Below, piece by piece: positions 8,034 through 15,760 of a stretch of DNA of 16,453 bases. The stretch is from an uncultured Moraxella sp. (GTDB taxonomy: Bacteria > Pseudomonadota > Gammaproteobacteria > Pseudomonadales > Moraxellaceae): the NCBI GenBank assembly GCA_916720335.1, contig CAKAQU010000027.1, forward strand, positions 1 to 16,453, given 5' to 3'. Within the stretch, counting starts at the first letter, position 1; every line of letters starts with the position of its first letter. The translations under genes were made by a program, and so were the position numbers. The notes beneath the pieces are model-generated. The model saw only the letters and a program-made list of their open reading frames with translations, was not told where the DNA came from and did not search any database.

Positions 8034-8501
8034 CTATTTGCCGTTACAACTTTGATTGATTGCGTCTAGTGTTCTTTGACGACGAGAACTGATTTCTTGG
8101 TCATTTAGATACACACGTTCACCTTTTGCATTGGTTTCATAAACACGTCCGCCTGTGCTTAAATTAGCAAGGTTGGCACGCATATTTTGACAGTGTCTTG
8201 CCATTTCGTTGGCTTGTTGCTCTTTGACTTGTTTTTCAAGTTCAGCAATTTTTTGACTGTCAGCAGCTGTTGGCGCTGGTGCAGTTGCATCAGGGAGCTG
8301 GGCTTGTTGTCCTGCATCAGAAGTGCGCCCATCACTGCGCATTTCTAAAGTTTCGTATTTGCCATTTTTGGGTTGAATTTGCGAATACAAGACTTCGCCT
8401 TTTTTACCAACACTTTTATAAACAGTGGTGGTCGCACCATTGGCAGCAGAAAATAAAGTACCCAAACACACAATACCGACTGTTAATAAAGGGAATTTCA
8501 T
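8034..8501 (-). CDS. Secreted DUF4124-domain protein
   Basis: This is a 155-residue exported protein. The start is taken as the ATG at 8501, because AAGGA lies eight bases upstream. A TTG one codon earlier is a poorer choice. Residues 1-23 form a signal peptide with a likely cut after ANGA. There is no proper lipobox. A DUF4124 domain follows (about 24-60: VYKSVGKKGEVLYSQIQP). Next are a Pro/Ala/Gln-rich linker (60-80), a predicted coiled-coil stretch (81-103), and a conserved-looking C-terminal part with CQNMRANLANL and GRVYETNAKGERVYLND. Cys104 and Cys152 could form a disulfide in the periplasm. The function is unknown. The gene heads a likely DUF4124-queG-phosphatase transcript. Confidence 0.85.
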   Translation of the reverse strand: MKFPLLTVGIVCLGTLFSAANGATTTVYKSVGKKGEVLYSQIQPKNGKYETLEMRSDGRTSDAGQQAQLPDATAPAPTAADSQKIAELEKQVKEQQANEMARHCQNMRANLANLSTGGRVYETNAKGERVYLNDQEISSRRQRTLDAINQSCNGK

Positions 8502-8541
8502 CAAATTTTCCTTCTAAAATGAAGTTTTTACCTTTGTTAGG

Positions 8542-8553
8542 TCAAACGTTTGA
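8542..8553. promoter_or_regulatory. Perfect 12-bp palindrome in the DUF4124 leader
   Basis: TCAAACGTTTGA is a perfect palindrome 40 bp upstream of the DUF4124 ATG and just downstream of its putative promoter. This is a plausible operator for a dimeric repressor. No regulator can be named. Confidence 0.35.
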
Positions 8554-8578
8554 TTATTTTTTACATAAAGTTTTTTAT

Positions 8579-8608
8579 ATTATCGCAGCAAATACAAATA
8601 AAAGACAA
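8579..8608 (-). promoter_or_regulatory. Putative promoter of the DUF4124-queG-phosphatase unit
   Basis: On the minus strand a -35-like TTGTCT (8603-8608) and a -10-like GATAAT (8579-8584) are separated by 18 bp. Transcription would begin near 8571, giving a leader of about 70 nt that includes a perfect palindrome at 8542-8553. The match is moderate. Confidence 0.4.
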
Positions 8609-8760
8609 GACCGATTAGGCATATAAAACTTGGATTTATCGCTTTTATGGGTCAGTAGATTAAAAATAAATCAAATTAACCAACATTTATTTGGGCGTTG
8701 TCTGTAAAATAAATTTTTTGATTGGCCAGTCTGTATAATTGGCTGACTAATTTGCTTTAT

Positions 8761-11097
8761 TTACCAGCCTATCGGGTCAATATCTATAGTTAGTTTAACA
8801 TTTTTTGATGTAGGTAAATAAGGCATTTGATACCAATATTGTGATAGTATTTCATGTAAATAGCGACGATTTTTAGCCAAAATTAAAAGCTGTATGTAGT
8901 AGCGGTTGTTCTTTTTAGCAACCGCAGCAGGTATTGGCGCAAGCACCATAAGTTCATCATTTTGAGGTAATGTGTTTTTTGCACCCATAATTGCAGCATT
9001 GGCAAGTTTTTTTTTGGTACTACTTGCACAAATTATGGCTGCGTGGCAAAAAGGGGGAAGGGGCAACTGTTTTCTTTCAATAAGTAAATCGTGAGCAAAT
9101 TTATGATAACCCTGTTTGATTAAATCTAGCAATAATGGGTTATTTGGTTGATAGGTTTGAACTAAAACCCTACCAGGTAAATCGGCGCGTCCCGCTCGTC
9201 CTGCTACCTGTAAAATCAGTTGAGCGGTGTGTTCTGGCGAACGAAAATTAGGTGATAAAAAACCTTGGTCGGCATTAGCAACCACCACCAGTGTAACTTG
9301 ATGAAAATGATGACCTTTAGCAATCATTTGCGTGCCAATGAGTATCATTGGGTCGCCTGTATTGATTTTTTTACCTAATTCGTACCATGAACTTTTTCGG
9401 CTCATGGTGTCCTTATCTATTTGTATGATGGGGTAAATGGTGTCAGTGGCTTGTGGATTGGCAAATAAAGCGTGCAATTCCTCATATAACTGGGTTGTGC
9501 CTTGCCCCAAATCAGCAAGATTTTTACTTTGGCAATCGGGACAGATTTTTGGGGTGATGATTTGATAACCGCAATGATGACATTTGAGATAATCATACAA
9601 ATAACTTGAATTGATATGCGCAGGTTTTTTTAGGTGGTTTTTGTGCAAGGTTAGATGACTGCTACAATTTGGACAATTGGCTTGCCAGCCACACGCTTGA
9701 CACAATAAAATGGGCGCAAAACCACGACGATTTAAAAAAATCAGCACTTGTTGCCCTTTTTTTAGTGTTTGACGAATCAAATCAATGGTTTTTATCGCAA
9801 AATGACTGTGATGAAATTCTCCAAGTACATTGGTATAATCCATCACACCACGACGCATATCAATCAGCTCAAGTGTTGGCGGTTTAGCATTGCCAGCTCG
9901 CTGGGTTAGTTTAAGTTCAGTAAGTTTGCCATCTTGTACAAGTTTGATGCTTTCTAGACTGGGAGTGGCTGTTCCTAAAACTACAGGAATTTTTTTGATA
10001 TATCCCAAGTAAAGAGCAGCGTCGCAGGCGTGATAGCGCAAATGGTCTTGTTGTTTAAAAGACGCATCATGTGCTTCATCAATAATAATTAATCCAAGAT
10101 TGGCAAATGGATAAAATAAACTTGACCGTGTGGCGATAATGATTTGAGCTTGACCATTTTGGCAATCTATCCAGCCGTCAAGTCGCTGTTTATCATTTAA
10201 TTTGGAATGTAAAACCACAATATTGGCACAAAACCGCTCAGAAAAACGTACTTGACTTTGGGGGGTTAAGCCAATTTCTGGTACTAAAATTAGGGCTTGC
10301 TTTCCCATTTTAAGTGTTTTATCAATGACTTGTAAATAAACTTCCGTTTTGCCAGAACCTGTGATGCCATCCAACAAAAACCCTTGGTATTGATGATTAT
10401 CCAAAGCTTTATGAATAGCATTTACGGCAATTTGTTGTTCTGAATTGAGTTCTAAGGCAGGCTGATTAAGTTTTGGCGGATTGATTTTTACATCGGTTAA
10501 AATATCCTCAACAATCAAACCAGCATTTTGAAATAAAATTAAATTTCGTGTGCTTACACCAAGATTTTTTAGACGTTGTTTATCACTATTTGGATAGTTT
10601 TTAATGATTAAAAAGTCTGACCATTGTTTTTTAGCGGTTTTTTTGATTTTTTTTTGTACAAAGTTGTCATCACTAGCTTCTGCGCTGATGTGCCAAATTT
10701 TGGTTGTTTTTTCTATAGATTCGCCTTGCAATAATAAGGTTGGTAGCATGACTGCCAATGTTTCGCCGAGTGGATAATGATAATAACTGGCAAGCCATTT
10801 GGCAAAATCTAACTGTATTTTATTAAAAATGGGTTTTTTATCAATAAGTTGTAAAATATTTTTTAATTTTTGACTGTCAATATCACTCTTATCTTTATCA
10901 ACATAACCCAAAATCATACCAATTAAGGTCTGACGTCCAAAAGGCACTTGTACACGCCGACCAATCAAAGTGTCTGTTGAGGTATTTTTGATATTTGCAA
11001 GACAGTTTTGAGGGCATAAATAATCAAACAGCGTATAAAGTGGTGTGGGTAGGGCAATTTGTAAAAGTTGATTTTCTGGGTCAAACATAGTTGTCAT
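8761..11097 (-). CDS. priA: Primosomal protein N' (replication restart helicase PriA)
   Basis: PriA is the DEAH-type 3'-to-5' helicase that recognises stalled forks and reloads the replisome. The 778-residue protein (E. coli has 732) shows the N-terminal DNA-binding domain (about 10-115, with GRRVQVPFGR), Walker A in DGITGSGKTEVYL (243-255), DEAH at 340-343, GTATPS (375-380), a zinc module with Cys466, 469, 475, 478, 506, 509, 519 and 522, then GTQMIAKGHHF (588-598) and QVAGRAGRA (630-638). About 13 extra residues lie between the second and third zinc pairs, and a Lys-rich insert is at 149-157. Starts at 11097 or 11088 are both possible, and neither has a strong ribosome binding site. The gene appears to be transcribed alone. 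Confidence 0.98.
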   Translation of the reverse strand: MTTMFDPENQLLQIALPTPLYTLFDYLCPQNCLANIKNTSTDTLIGRRVQVPFGRQTLIGMILGYVDKDKSDIDSQKLKNILQLIDKKPIFNKIQLDFAKWLASYYHYPLGETLAVMLPTLLLQGESIEKTTKIWHISAEASDDNFVQKKIKKTAKKQWSDFLIIKNYPNSDKQRLKNLGVSTRNLILFQNAGLIVEDILTDVKINPPKLNQPALELNSEQQIAVNAIHKALDNHQYQGFLLDGITGSGKTEVYLQVIDKTLKMGKQALILVPEIGLTPQSQVRFSERFCANIVVLHSKLNDKQRLDGWIDCQNGQAQIIIATRSSLFYPFANLGLIIIDEAHDASFKQQDHLRYHACDAALYLGYIKKIPVVLGTATPSLESIKLVQDGKLTELKLTQRAGNAKPPTLELIDMRRGVMDYTNVLGEFHHSHFAIKTIDLIRQTLKKGQQVLIFLNRRGFAPILLCQACGWQANCPNCSSHLTLHKNHLKKPAHINSSYLYDYLKCHHCGYQIITPKICPDCQSKNLADLGQGTTQLYEELHALFANPQATDTIYPIIQIDKDTMSRKSSWYELGKKINTGDPMILIGTQMIAKGHHFHQVTLVVVANADQGFLSPNFRSPEHTAQLILQVAGRAGRADLPGRVLVQTYQPNNPLLLDLIKQGYHKFAHDLLIERKQLPLPPFCHAAIICASSTKKKLANAAIMGAKNTLPQNDELMVLAPIPAAVAKKNNRYYIQLLILAKNRRYLHEILSQYWYQMPYLPTSKNVKLTIDIDPIGW

Positions 11098-11121
11098 AAT
11101 GCATACTTTTTAGTTTTTATT

Positions 11122-11127
11122 ATTATA
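11122..11127 (-). promoter_or_regulatory. Putative -10 element of priA
   Basis: The minus strand reads TATAAT exactly at 11127 to 11122, about 25 bp upstream of the priA ATG, leaving a leader of roughly 18 nt. The region 17 bp upstream is only AT-rich, without a good -35. The upstream ridA terminator (11151-11190) separates priA from the spoT-ridA unit, so a promoter is expected here. Confidence 0.45.
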
Positions 11128-11150
11128 AACAATAAATCATAAAATAAAGA

Positions 11151-11190
11151 ATAAAAAACGCCAACTAAGTATTTACTTAAATTTGGCGTT
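11151..11190 (-). terminator. Intrinsic terminator of ridA
   Basis: TTGGCGTT/AACGCCAA arms (11183-11190 and 11157-11164) form the base of a hairpin, with an inner TAAGT/ACTTA stem (11166-11170 and 11175-11179) and a 4-nt loop. On the minus strand the stem is followed at once by a T-run (11151-11156 as A on the plus strand). It lies 33 bp after the ridA stop and is a textbook Rho-independent terminator. Confidence 0.85.
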
Positions 11191-11222
11191 AATTTGACTG
11201 ACAGGAGTTTTTTTAATAACAA

Positions 11223-11612
11223 TTATTCAATGTATAAAATTGCTTCAATCTCTACCAAAGCACCTTTAGGCAGGGCAGAAACTTCCAATGCAGCACGGGC
11301 AGGGTAAGGGGCAACAAGACGACTTTCAAAAATTTTATTGAGCTCATCAAAGTCGCTTAAATTTGCCAAAGATACATTAAATTTAACAACATCACTTAAA
11401 CTGCCGCCAGCAGCTTTTGCAATTTGTTCAATATTGTCAAAGACTTGAACTGCTTGTGCATAAAAACCGTCTTTTAGAGTCATGGTGTTAGGGTCCAGTC
11501 CAATTTGTCCTGAGATATAGACGGTTTTTCCTGTGTTTGACACTTTAACAGCTTGAGAATAGGTGCCAACAGCAGCAGGAGCATTGGGGGTGTGTATGAT
11601 TTCTTTAGTCAT
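11223..11612 (-). CDS. ridA: Reactive enamine/imine deaminase RidA
   Basis: RidA (YjgF/YER057c/UK114 family) hydrolyses reactive 2-aminoacrylate and related enamines released by PLP enzymes, protecting other enzymes from damage. The protein is 129 residues, the normal length for this trimeric family. Signature features are GTYSQAV (Tyr18), VYISGQIGLDP (31-41), PARAALEVSALPKGALVEIEAI with the substrate-binding Arg106, and Glu121. These match Tyr17, Arg105 and Glu120 of E. coli RidA with a shift of one. AAGGA lies five bases before the ATG at 11612. The gene follows spoT by 22 bp, an arrangement also seen in other gammaproteobacteria, and ends at a strong terminator, so it is probably translated from a spoT-ridA mRNA. 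Confidence 0.97.
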   Translation of the reverse strand: MTKEIIHTPNAPAAVGTYSQAVKVSNTGKTVYISGQIGLDPNTMTLKDGFYAQAVQVFDNIEQIAKAAGGSLSDVVKFNVSLANLSDFDELNKIFESRLVAPYPARAALEVSALPKGALVEIEAILYIE

Positions 11613-11634
11613 AAAAATCCTTAAAAATAATCAG

Positions 11635-13827
11635 TTATTGATATAAACGCATGATGTTAGGATAGCCTAAAATTTGGCGTAGTTTTTCAATAGCTTGGGA
11701 TAAATGAGTTCTTGAGCGTACAATCACTTGTAGGGTGGTTGTGCCAATTTTACCTTTAATGGCTTTTTCATCTGCTTTAACCGATGTGCTTTCAATGCCA
11801 ACATTCATCGCTTTTAATTCATAAATAACCTGACTGATTTGTTCTTCATTTAATAAAGCAAAAATTCGTAAAGTCGCTGAAAAGTGCAATTGTTGCGATT
11901 TATGGTCAATATTGACGTCTTTTTTCCAATTCATCTGAATGATTTGGTAAGGGTTATCAGCACGAATGGCTTCAAGTGAATAACATTTATGACGATGAAT
12001 AACTAAGCCTTGACGGGCGGATAAATGACCAACGATGCTATCGCCATAAATAGGGTTGCAGCATCGACCAAAAGTAACTTCCACGCCTTTGACACCCGCA
12101 ATCAAATGACGCGATTGAGTGATTTCATTGCCATCGGCAATATCGACCTCTTCACTAAACAATCGTGATACTACAAGCTGTGGTAATAACGAACCTGTGG
12201 CAATTTGCATAAATAATTCGTCTTGGGTTGCCACGCCACGCCACGCCAAAATATCATTCCAGTCATTTTGATTTAAACTATCAATGGTTTTATCGTAATT
12301 TTTTAAGGCGCGCATAAGAGCTTCTTTGCCATAATGAACTTTTTGGTCGTCTGGCAGATGTTTTAAAAATTTTAAAATTTCATTGCGCGCTTTGTTGGTG
12401 GCAATAAAACCAAGCCAATCAGCTTTTGGTGTGGCGTTTTTATCAGTTTGGATGTTCACGCTGTCGCCATCAGCAAGCACCAATCCAAGCTTGCCATGTT
12501 CGCCATTAATGTCTGCGCCAACAGCAATGTTGCCTATCATGGGACCTACAGCATAGGCAAAATCTAAAGCAGTCGAACCACGCGGTAATTCATAAGCTCG
12601 ACCTTGAGGACTGTAACAAACAATTTTGCGTTCATGCAAATAGTTCATTAGTTCATCAATGACCGCCAAGGATACATCATCATTATCACTTTCACCACGC
12701 GCGTTTAACAGCTCCTGCATATTTCTAAGGCTAGCTTGCACGACAGATTGGCTCATATCGCCTTTATCACGACTGATAACACCAAGACGTGATGCGTCTT
12801 TCATGCGTTTGGTCAGTAATAGGACTTTGATGTAATTATAGTTTTCTTCATAAATTAGACTTAAAGATTGATTGCCACCTGCTAAGGGTTTTCGGATATG
12901 ATCTTGAATGTTGCGGTCAGCGATTTGGTATTTTTGCACTAAATAAAATGCCAATTTGTCACAAGCACCAATATCATCAAGCACCACTTCAAAATCGTAT
13001 TGGCGAATAAGACGGTTAATTTCGCCACGATTTTTAAAAAATTGCCGGTACATGGAAGTGCGGTTATCCAAAACTTGGACGTGACCTGACAGACCAAGTT
13101 GGGTAAGTAAATCTTGCAGATAAGTACTGATACTGATTTTTTGAAAATTTCGCCCCAAGCCATGTTGTAGTAATTTATCATTAAATTTGGTGTACATGAC
13201 AGGGTTTAAATTGCGGTAACATAAAAGTTCAATATAATCTGCAATGTCATTTAGACCCATGATGCGTGCAAAAGGGATGTAGAAATCCAGCGTTTCTTGG
13301 GCGGTGGATTTTTGTTTTTCTTCGCGTACAGCGTCAAGCGTAGACATATTGTGTAAACGGTCAGCAAGTTTAATGATTAGCACGCGCGGGTCAATGATGG
13401 TTGCTGCCAAAATTTTATGAAACGTTGCTGCTTTGCTTTGCTGTTTGCTCATACTAGAAGATTTTAGTTTGGTAACACCATCGACCAGTCTTGCAACCAC
13501 CTCACCGAATTCATCTTTAACTATCTCACCTGTAACTTCCGTATCTTCAACCGTGTCGTGTAAGATGGCAGCGATGATGGTATCTCTATCTAAACCAAAA
13601 CCTGCTAAAATTTCAGCTACAGCAAAAGGGTGGGTAATGTAAGGTTCGCCTGATTTGCGTTTGTCTTTAAGGTGGGCGATGTCGCCAAAATGACAGGCGC
13701 GAACAATGTCTTTTTTTTCATCTTCAGCTAGATAATTGACAGCGTGCATCAAACTGGCTTTTGCCTCATCAACCAAAGGGTGGCTCATGGTACTTGGAAT
13801 ATCGTGCGGGCGGTAATTGGCTAGCAT
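11635..13827 (-). CDS. spoT: SpoT-type (p)ppGpp hydrolase with degenerate synthetase domain
   Basis: This is a long RelA/SpoT homolog (730 residues). The HD hydrolase domain (about 60-200) is intact: ITHP (His66), HDTVEDT (His90, Asp91, Glu94, Asp95) and KLADRLHNM (Asp156, Asn160). The synthetase domain (about 245-350) keeps its outline but lacks key residues. An ungapped match of 279-311 to the usual FRVVVDD...FKDYI block puts Arg275 where the catalytic Asp belongs and Glu280 where an Arg belongs. The NGYQSLH motif reads GGNQSLS, and the E of EVQIRT is Lys334. TGS (402-465), the helical region, the conserved-cysteine RCCNP (588-592) and ACT (650-730) are present. It is therefore most likely hydrolase only, as reported for Acinetobacter SpoT. 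Met14 (13788) is an alternative start. Confidence 0.95.
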   Translation of the reverse strand: MLANYRPHDIPSTMSHPLVDEAKASLMHAVNYLAEDEKKDIVRACHFGDIAHLKDKRKSGEPYITHPFAVAEILAGFGLDRDTIIAAILHDTVEDTEVTGEIVKDEFGEVVARLVDGVTKLKSSSMSKQQSKAATFHKILAATIIDPRVLIIKLADRLHNMSTLDAVREEKQKSTAQETLDFYIPFARIMGLNDIADYIELLCYRNLNPVMYTKFNDKLLQHGLGRNFQKISISTYLQDLLTQLGLSGHVQVLDNRTSMYRQFFKNRGEINRLIRQYDFEVVLDDIGACDKLAFYLVQKYQIADRNIQDHIRKPLAGGNQSLSLIYEENYNYIKVLLLTKRMKDASRLGVISRDKGDMSQSVVQASLRNMQELLNARGESDNDDVSLAVIDELMNYLHERKIVCYSPQGRAYELPRGSTALDFAYAVGPMIGNIAVGADINGEHGKLGLVLADGDSVNIQTDKNATPKADWLGFIATNKARNEILKFLKHLPDDQKVHYGKEALMRALKNYDKTIDSLNQNDWNDILAWRGVATQDELFMQIATGSLLPQLVVSRLFSEEVDIADGNEITQSRHLIAGVKGVEVTFGRCCNPIYGDSIVGHLSARQGLVIHRHKCYSLEAIRADNPYQIIQMNWKKDVNIDHKSQQLHFSATLRIFALLNEEQISQVIYELKAMNVGIESTSVKADEKAIKGKIGTTTLQVIVRSRTHLSQAIEKLRQILGYPNIMRLYQ

Positions 13828-13851
13828 GGCAATCTCACGGTCAAAAGAGAT

Positions 13852-13880
13852 AATAAATCAATTTTTATCAAAAAAGTCAA
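13852..13880 (-). promoter_or_regulatory. Putative promoter of spoT-ridA
   Basis: On the minus strand TTGACT (13875-13880) is followed after 17 bp by TTTATT (13852-13857), about 25 bp upstream of the spoT ATG. The -35 is strong and the -10 moderate. It lies downstream of the rpoZ terminator, which supports separate transcription of spoT. Confidence 0.45.
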
Positions 13881-13926
13881 TGCTTTTTAAAAAGTGTTAC
13901 AATTTCTAAGAGTGATTTTTAACCAT

Positions 13927-13962
13927 AAAAAAAGCCATACTACAACAAGTACAGCTTTTTTA
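13927..13962 (-). terminator. Intrinsic terminator after rpoZ
   Basis: AAAAAAAGC (13927-13935) pairs with GCTTTTTTA (13954-13962), with an inner TACT/AGTA pairing (13938-13941, 13948-13951) and a 6-nt loop. The T-run on the minus strand makes it an end point for rpoZ transcripts, about 25 bp past the stop. The symmetric A/T flanks would also stop transcription in the other direction. Confidence 0.75.
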
Positions 13963-13986
13963 TTTGGATTTGTCAGTAAATAACGG

Positions 13987-14256
13987 TTAGAAACCGTGAT
14001 TGCCCATCAAAATCATCTCAAAACTAGGCGGCTCTCTTTTGATAAAATTTTCATCAGGCTCATCTAAAATTGCACGCGTTACACTGCCTTCAGCGATTTC
14101 GCGTAGGGCAAGTACTGTTGGTTTGTCGTTTTCTGGGGCAACCGTTGGTTCAACGCGACCCAAAGCAAGTTGGCGCGCACGACGACTGGCAACCAAAATC
14201 AACTCAAAACGGTTATCTACATTTTTTAGGCAATCTTCAATTGTGACACGAGCCAT
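13987..14256 (-). CDS. rpoZ: RNA polymerase omega subunit
   Basis: This is the complete omega subunit (89 residues, about 90 is normal), which helps beta' assemble into RNA polymerase and, in E. coli, forms part of the first ppGpp-binding site with beta'. Family signatures are MARVTIEDCL at the start, NRFELILVASRRARQL (15-30) and KPTVLALREIAEG (45-57). The ATG at 14256 has AAGAG seven bases upstream. The gene sits between gmk and spoT, the standard order, but has its own extended -10 promoter and its own terminator. An open frame on the opposite strand over the same stretch has no homology that I recognise. Confidence 0.98.
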   Translation of the reverse strand: MARVTIEDCLKNVDNRFELILVASRRARQLALGRVEPTVAPENDKPTVLALREIAEGSVTRAILDEPDENFIKREPPSFEMILMGNHGF

Positions 14257-14291
14257 GATACACTCTTAAACTAACAAATTAATAATCTTTC

Positions 14292-14320
14292 ATTATAGCA
14301 TATTTTTTATTTGCTATAAA
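14292..14320 (-). promoter_or_regulatory. Extended -10 promoter of rpoZ with overlapping dyad
   Basis: The minus strand has TGCTATAAT (extended -10, 14300 to 14292) with a weak TTTATA 17 bp upstream (14315-14320). The start would be near 14285, about 28 nt before the rpoZ ATG. An 8-bp inverted repeat TTATAGCA/TGCTATAA (14293-14300 and 14312-14319) spans the promoter and could be an operator. Confidence 0.55.
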
Positions 14321-14341
14321 GTTTTTGATAAAACTAAATAA

Positions 14342-14962
14342 TCAACTGAGTAAATCGCTGATTAACTGTTGATTTTTGGCGCTTTGTTTAGTAACTTGTA
14401 ATCGGTAGGTGCAGACGATGGACTGCAGTTCATTTAAAGCTTGATTAAAATCATCATTAATGACGATGTAGTCAAAATTGACGTATTCTTGCATCTCTCG
14501 AACTGCGCCTGCCAAACGTTCTTCGATGACTTTTAGGGTGTCTTGAGCTCGGTTGGATAGGCGGCTGCGTAAGGCTTCACGGTTGGGTGGTAAAATAAAA
14601 ATTAATACAGCATCTTTCAACTGTCTTTTTACTTGTAAAGCGCCTTGCCAATCAATTTCTAAAATTACATCAACACCTGCATTAAGCAAATCATTGACGG
14701 CGGTTTTGCTTGTACCATAATAATTACCAAAAACTTCAGCGTGTTCTAAGAATTCAGCTTCACCAACCAAACGCATAAATTCTTCTTTGTTTGTAAAGTA
14801 GTAATGTTCACCATCAATCTCGCCACGTCTAGGCTCTCGGGTGGTGTGTGAAACACTAACAACTAGATTTTTGGTGGTCGCTAAAAGTTCTTTAACCAAT
14901 GATGTTTTGCCTGTGCCTGATGCGGCGGAAATAATAAACAAAGTTCCTACTGCAACACTCAT
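14342..14962 (-). CDS. gmk: Guanylate kinase
   Basis: This is a complete GMP kinase (206 residues), which converts GMP and ATP to GDP and ADP and so feeds GTP and (p)ppGpp synthesis. The P-loop is at 13-20 (ASGTGKT, with Ala in place of the usual Pro before the Ser). The GMP-binding lid reads SVSHTTREPRRGE (36-48), followed by GEHYYF (51-56), the EHAEVFGNYYGT stretch (73-84) and LEIDWQGA (101-108). A basic NRAQDT segment is at 137-142. The ATG at 14962 has AAGG and AGGG upstream. The gene lies 64 bp behind the terminator-bounded TetR gene and 85 bp ahead of rpoZ. No terminator was found directly after it, so some transcripts may read on into rpoZ. Confidence 0.98.
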   Translation of the reverse strand: MSVAVGTLFIISAASGTGKTSLVKELLATTKNLVVSVSHTTREPRRGEIDGEHYYFTNKEEFMRLVGEAEFLEHAEVFGNYYGTSKTAVNDLLNAGVDVILEIDWQGALQVKRQLKDAVLIFILPPNREALRSRLSNRAQDTLKVIEERLAGAVREMQEYVNFDYIVINDDFNQALNELQSIVCTYRLQVTKQSAKNQQLISDLLS

Positions 14963-14994
14963 AGATTGCCCTTACCTTAAAAGTTAAATAAAGC

Positions 14995-15021
14995 AAATAA
15001 CCACTTTTAAAGTGGCTATTT
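14995..15021 (-). terminator. Terminator of the FabR-like gene
   Basis: CCACTT (15001-15006) and AAGTGG (15010-15015) form a hairpin extended by AAATA/TATTT (14995-14999 and 15017-15021) across one mismatch. It starts 6 bp beyond the stop codon of the TetR-family gene. A/T-rich tracts flank it on both sides, so it may work in both directions. Confidence 0.7.
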
Positions 15022-15026
15022 TTTAA

Positions 15027-15722
15027 TCAATCTAACACGGTTTTTTCGCCAGATTTCCAATTATAAGCACCATATAGAGTCATTTGCATTTGACGGGTGC
15101 AATTGTGCAACATTGCTTTTTTATCGGCTTCTAGTTTTTCGTTAGCATTAGCGTCGGTTAAAGTTGGCATATACGTTAAATCTAGCCAATCAATAATCCA
15201 TGAAAAACTTAAATTTACACCAATTTCAGCAAGTAAATAGCGGTCTTCATCATTGATGTGGCTAAAACCAGGTTGTAAAGCAAGGTCGGCACTCATGACC
15301 TTAGCAAACGTTCTAAGTTGCTCAGCAATGGCAAGTCGTACCGCTTTGGAGCCGCCAAAACGTTCGCTGGCGATAAACTGCCAATAACGAGGTTGGGCAT
15401 CCACCGCTTTAAAGAACAATTGCACGCTTTTAGCGATTTGGTTGTCATGTGTGCGTTTGCGCCCAAATTGCATATGTTCACGTAAAGTGGCTAAAGCTTC
15501 GCCTAGTTCATCTTCAACCAAAGATTTACCAAGCTCCTCCATGTCTTCAAAGTGACGATAAAAAGCGGTTGGTACAACACCGACTTGACGGGTAACTTGA
15601 CGTAAACTAATAGAGCTGTAAGACTGACCCGCTATACATAAATCAAGAATGGCATTATAAAACGCTTGTCGGGTTTGACGTTTTTTTTGTTCGCGACTCA
15701 CCTTGGTTTCGGTATTTACCAT
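15027..15722 (-). CDS. TetR-family regulator, FabR/DesT-like
   Basis: This is a 231-residue TetR-family repressor. The start is set at the ATG at 15722, since AAAGG lies nine bases upstream. A TTG three codons earlier sits directly on that sequence and is unlikely. The N-terminal DNA-binding domain (about 10-65) reads SLRQVTRQVGVVPTAFYRHF then DMEELG, which closely resembles FabR of E. coli and DesT of Pseudomonas, repressors of unsaturated fatty acid genes that sense acyl-CoA or acyl-ACP composition. The C-terminal ligand domain (75-225) is typical in size. No desaturase or fabA/fabB gene lies in the window, so the target cannot be confirmed. It could also control itself through the inverted repeat at 15768-15781. 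Confidence 0.88.
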   Translation of the reverse strand: MVNTETKVSREQKKRQTRQAFYNAILDLCIAGQSYSSISLRQVTRQVGVVPTAFYRHFEDMEELGKSLVEDELGEALATLREHMQFGRKRTHDNQIAKSVQLFFKAVDAQPRYWQFIASERFGGSKAVRLAIAEQLRTFAKVMSADLALQPGFSHINDEDRYLLAEIGVNLSFSWIIDWLDLTYMPTLTDANANEKLEADKKAMLHNCTRQMQMTLYGAYNWKSGEKTVLD

Positions 15723-15760
15723 AAATAGCAACCTTTAAAATAACTTATAGTTTTATATAC

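Noticed and set aside
8502..8504. TTG start one codon before the DUF4124 ATG
   Set aside because: The ATG at 8501 has AAGGA at good spacing, so the longer form is unlikely.
13433..13642. Plus-strand open frame opposite the spoT hydrolase domain
   Set aside because: Ser/Thr-rich shadow of a conserved coding strand, without start signals.
14000..14269. Open frame on the plus strand opposite rpoZ, same length as rpoZ
   Set aside because: It mirrors a clear omega-subunit gene, has no recognisable domain or ribosome binding site, and its Ser/Arg-rich composition is typical of an antisense shadow.
15723..15731. TTG start three codons before the FabR-like ATG
   Set aside because: The ribosome binding site AAAGG would touch the start codon directly; the ATG at 15722 fits better.
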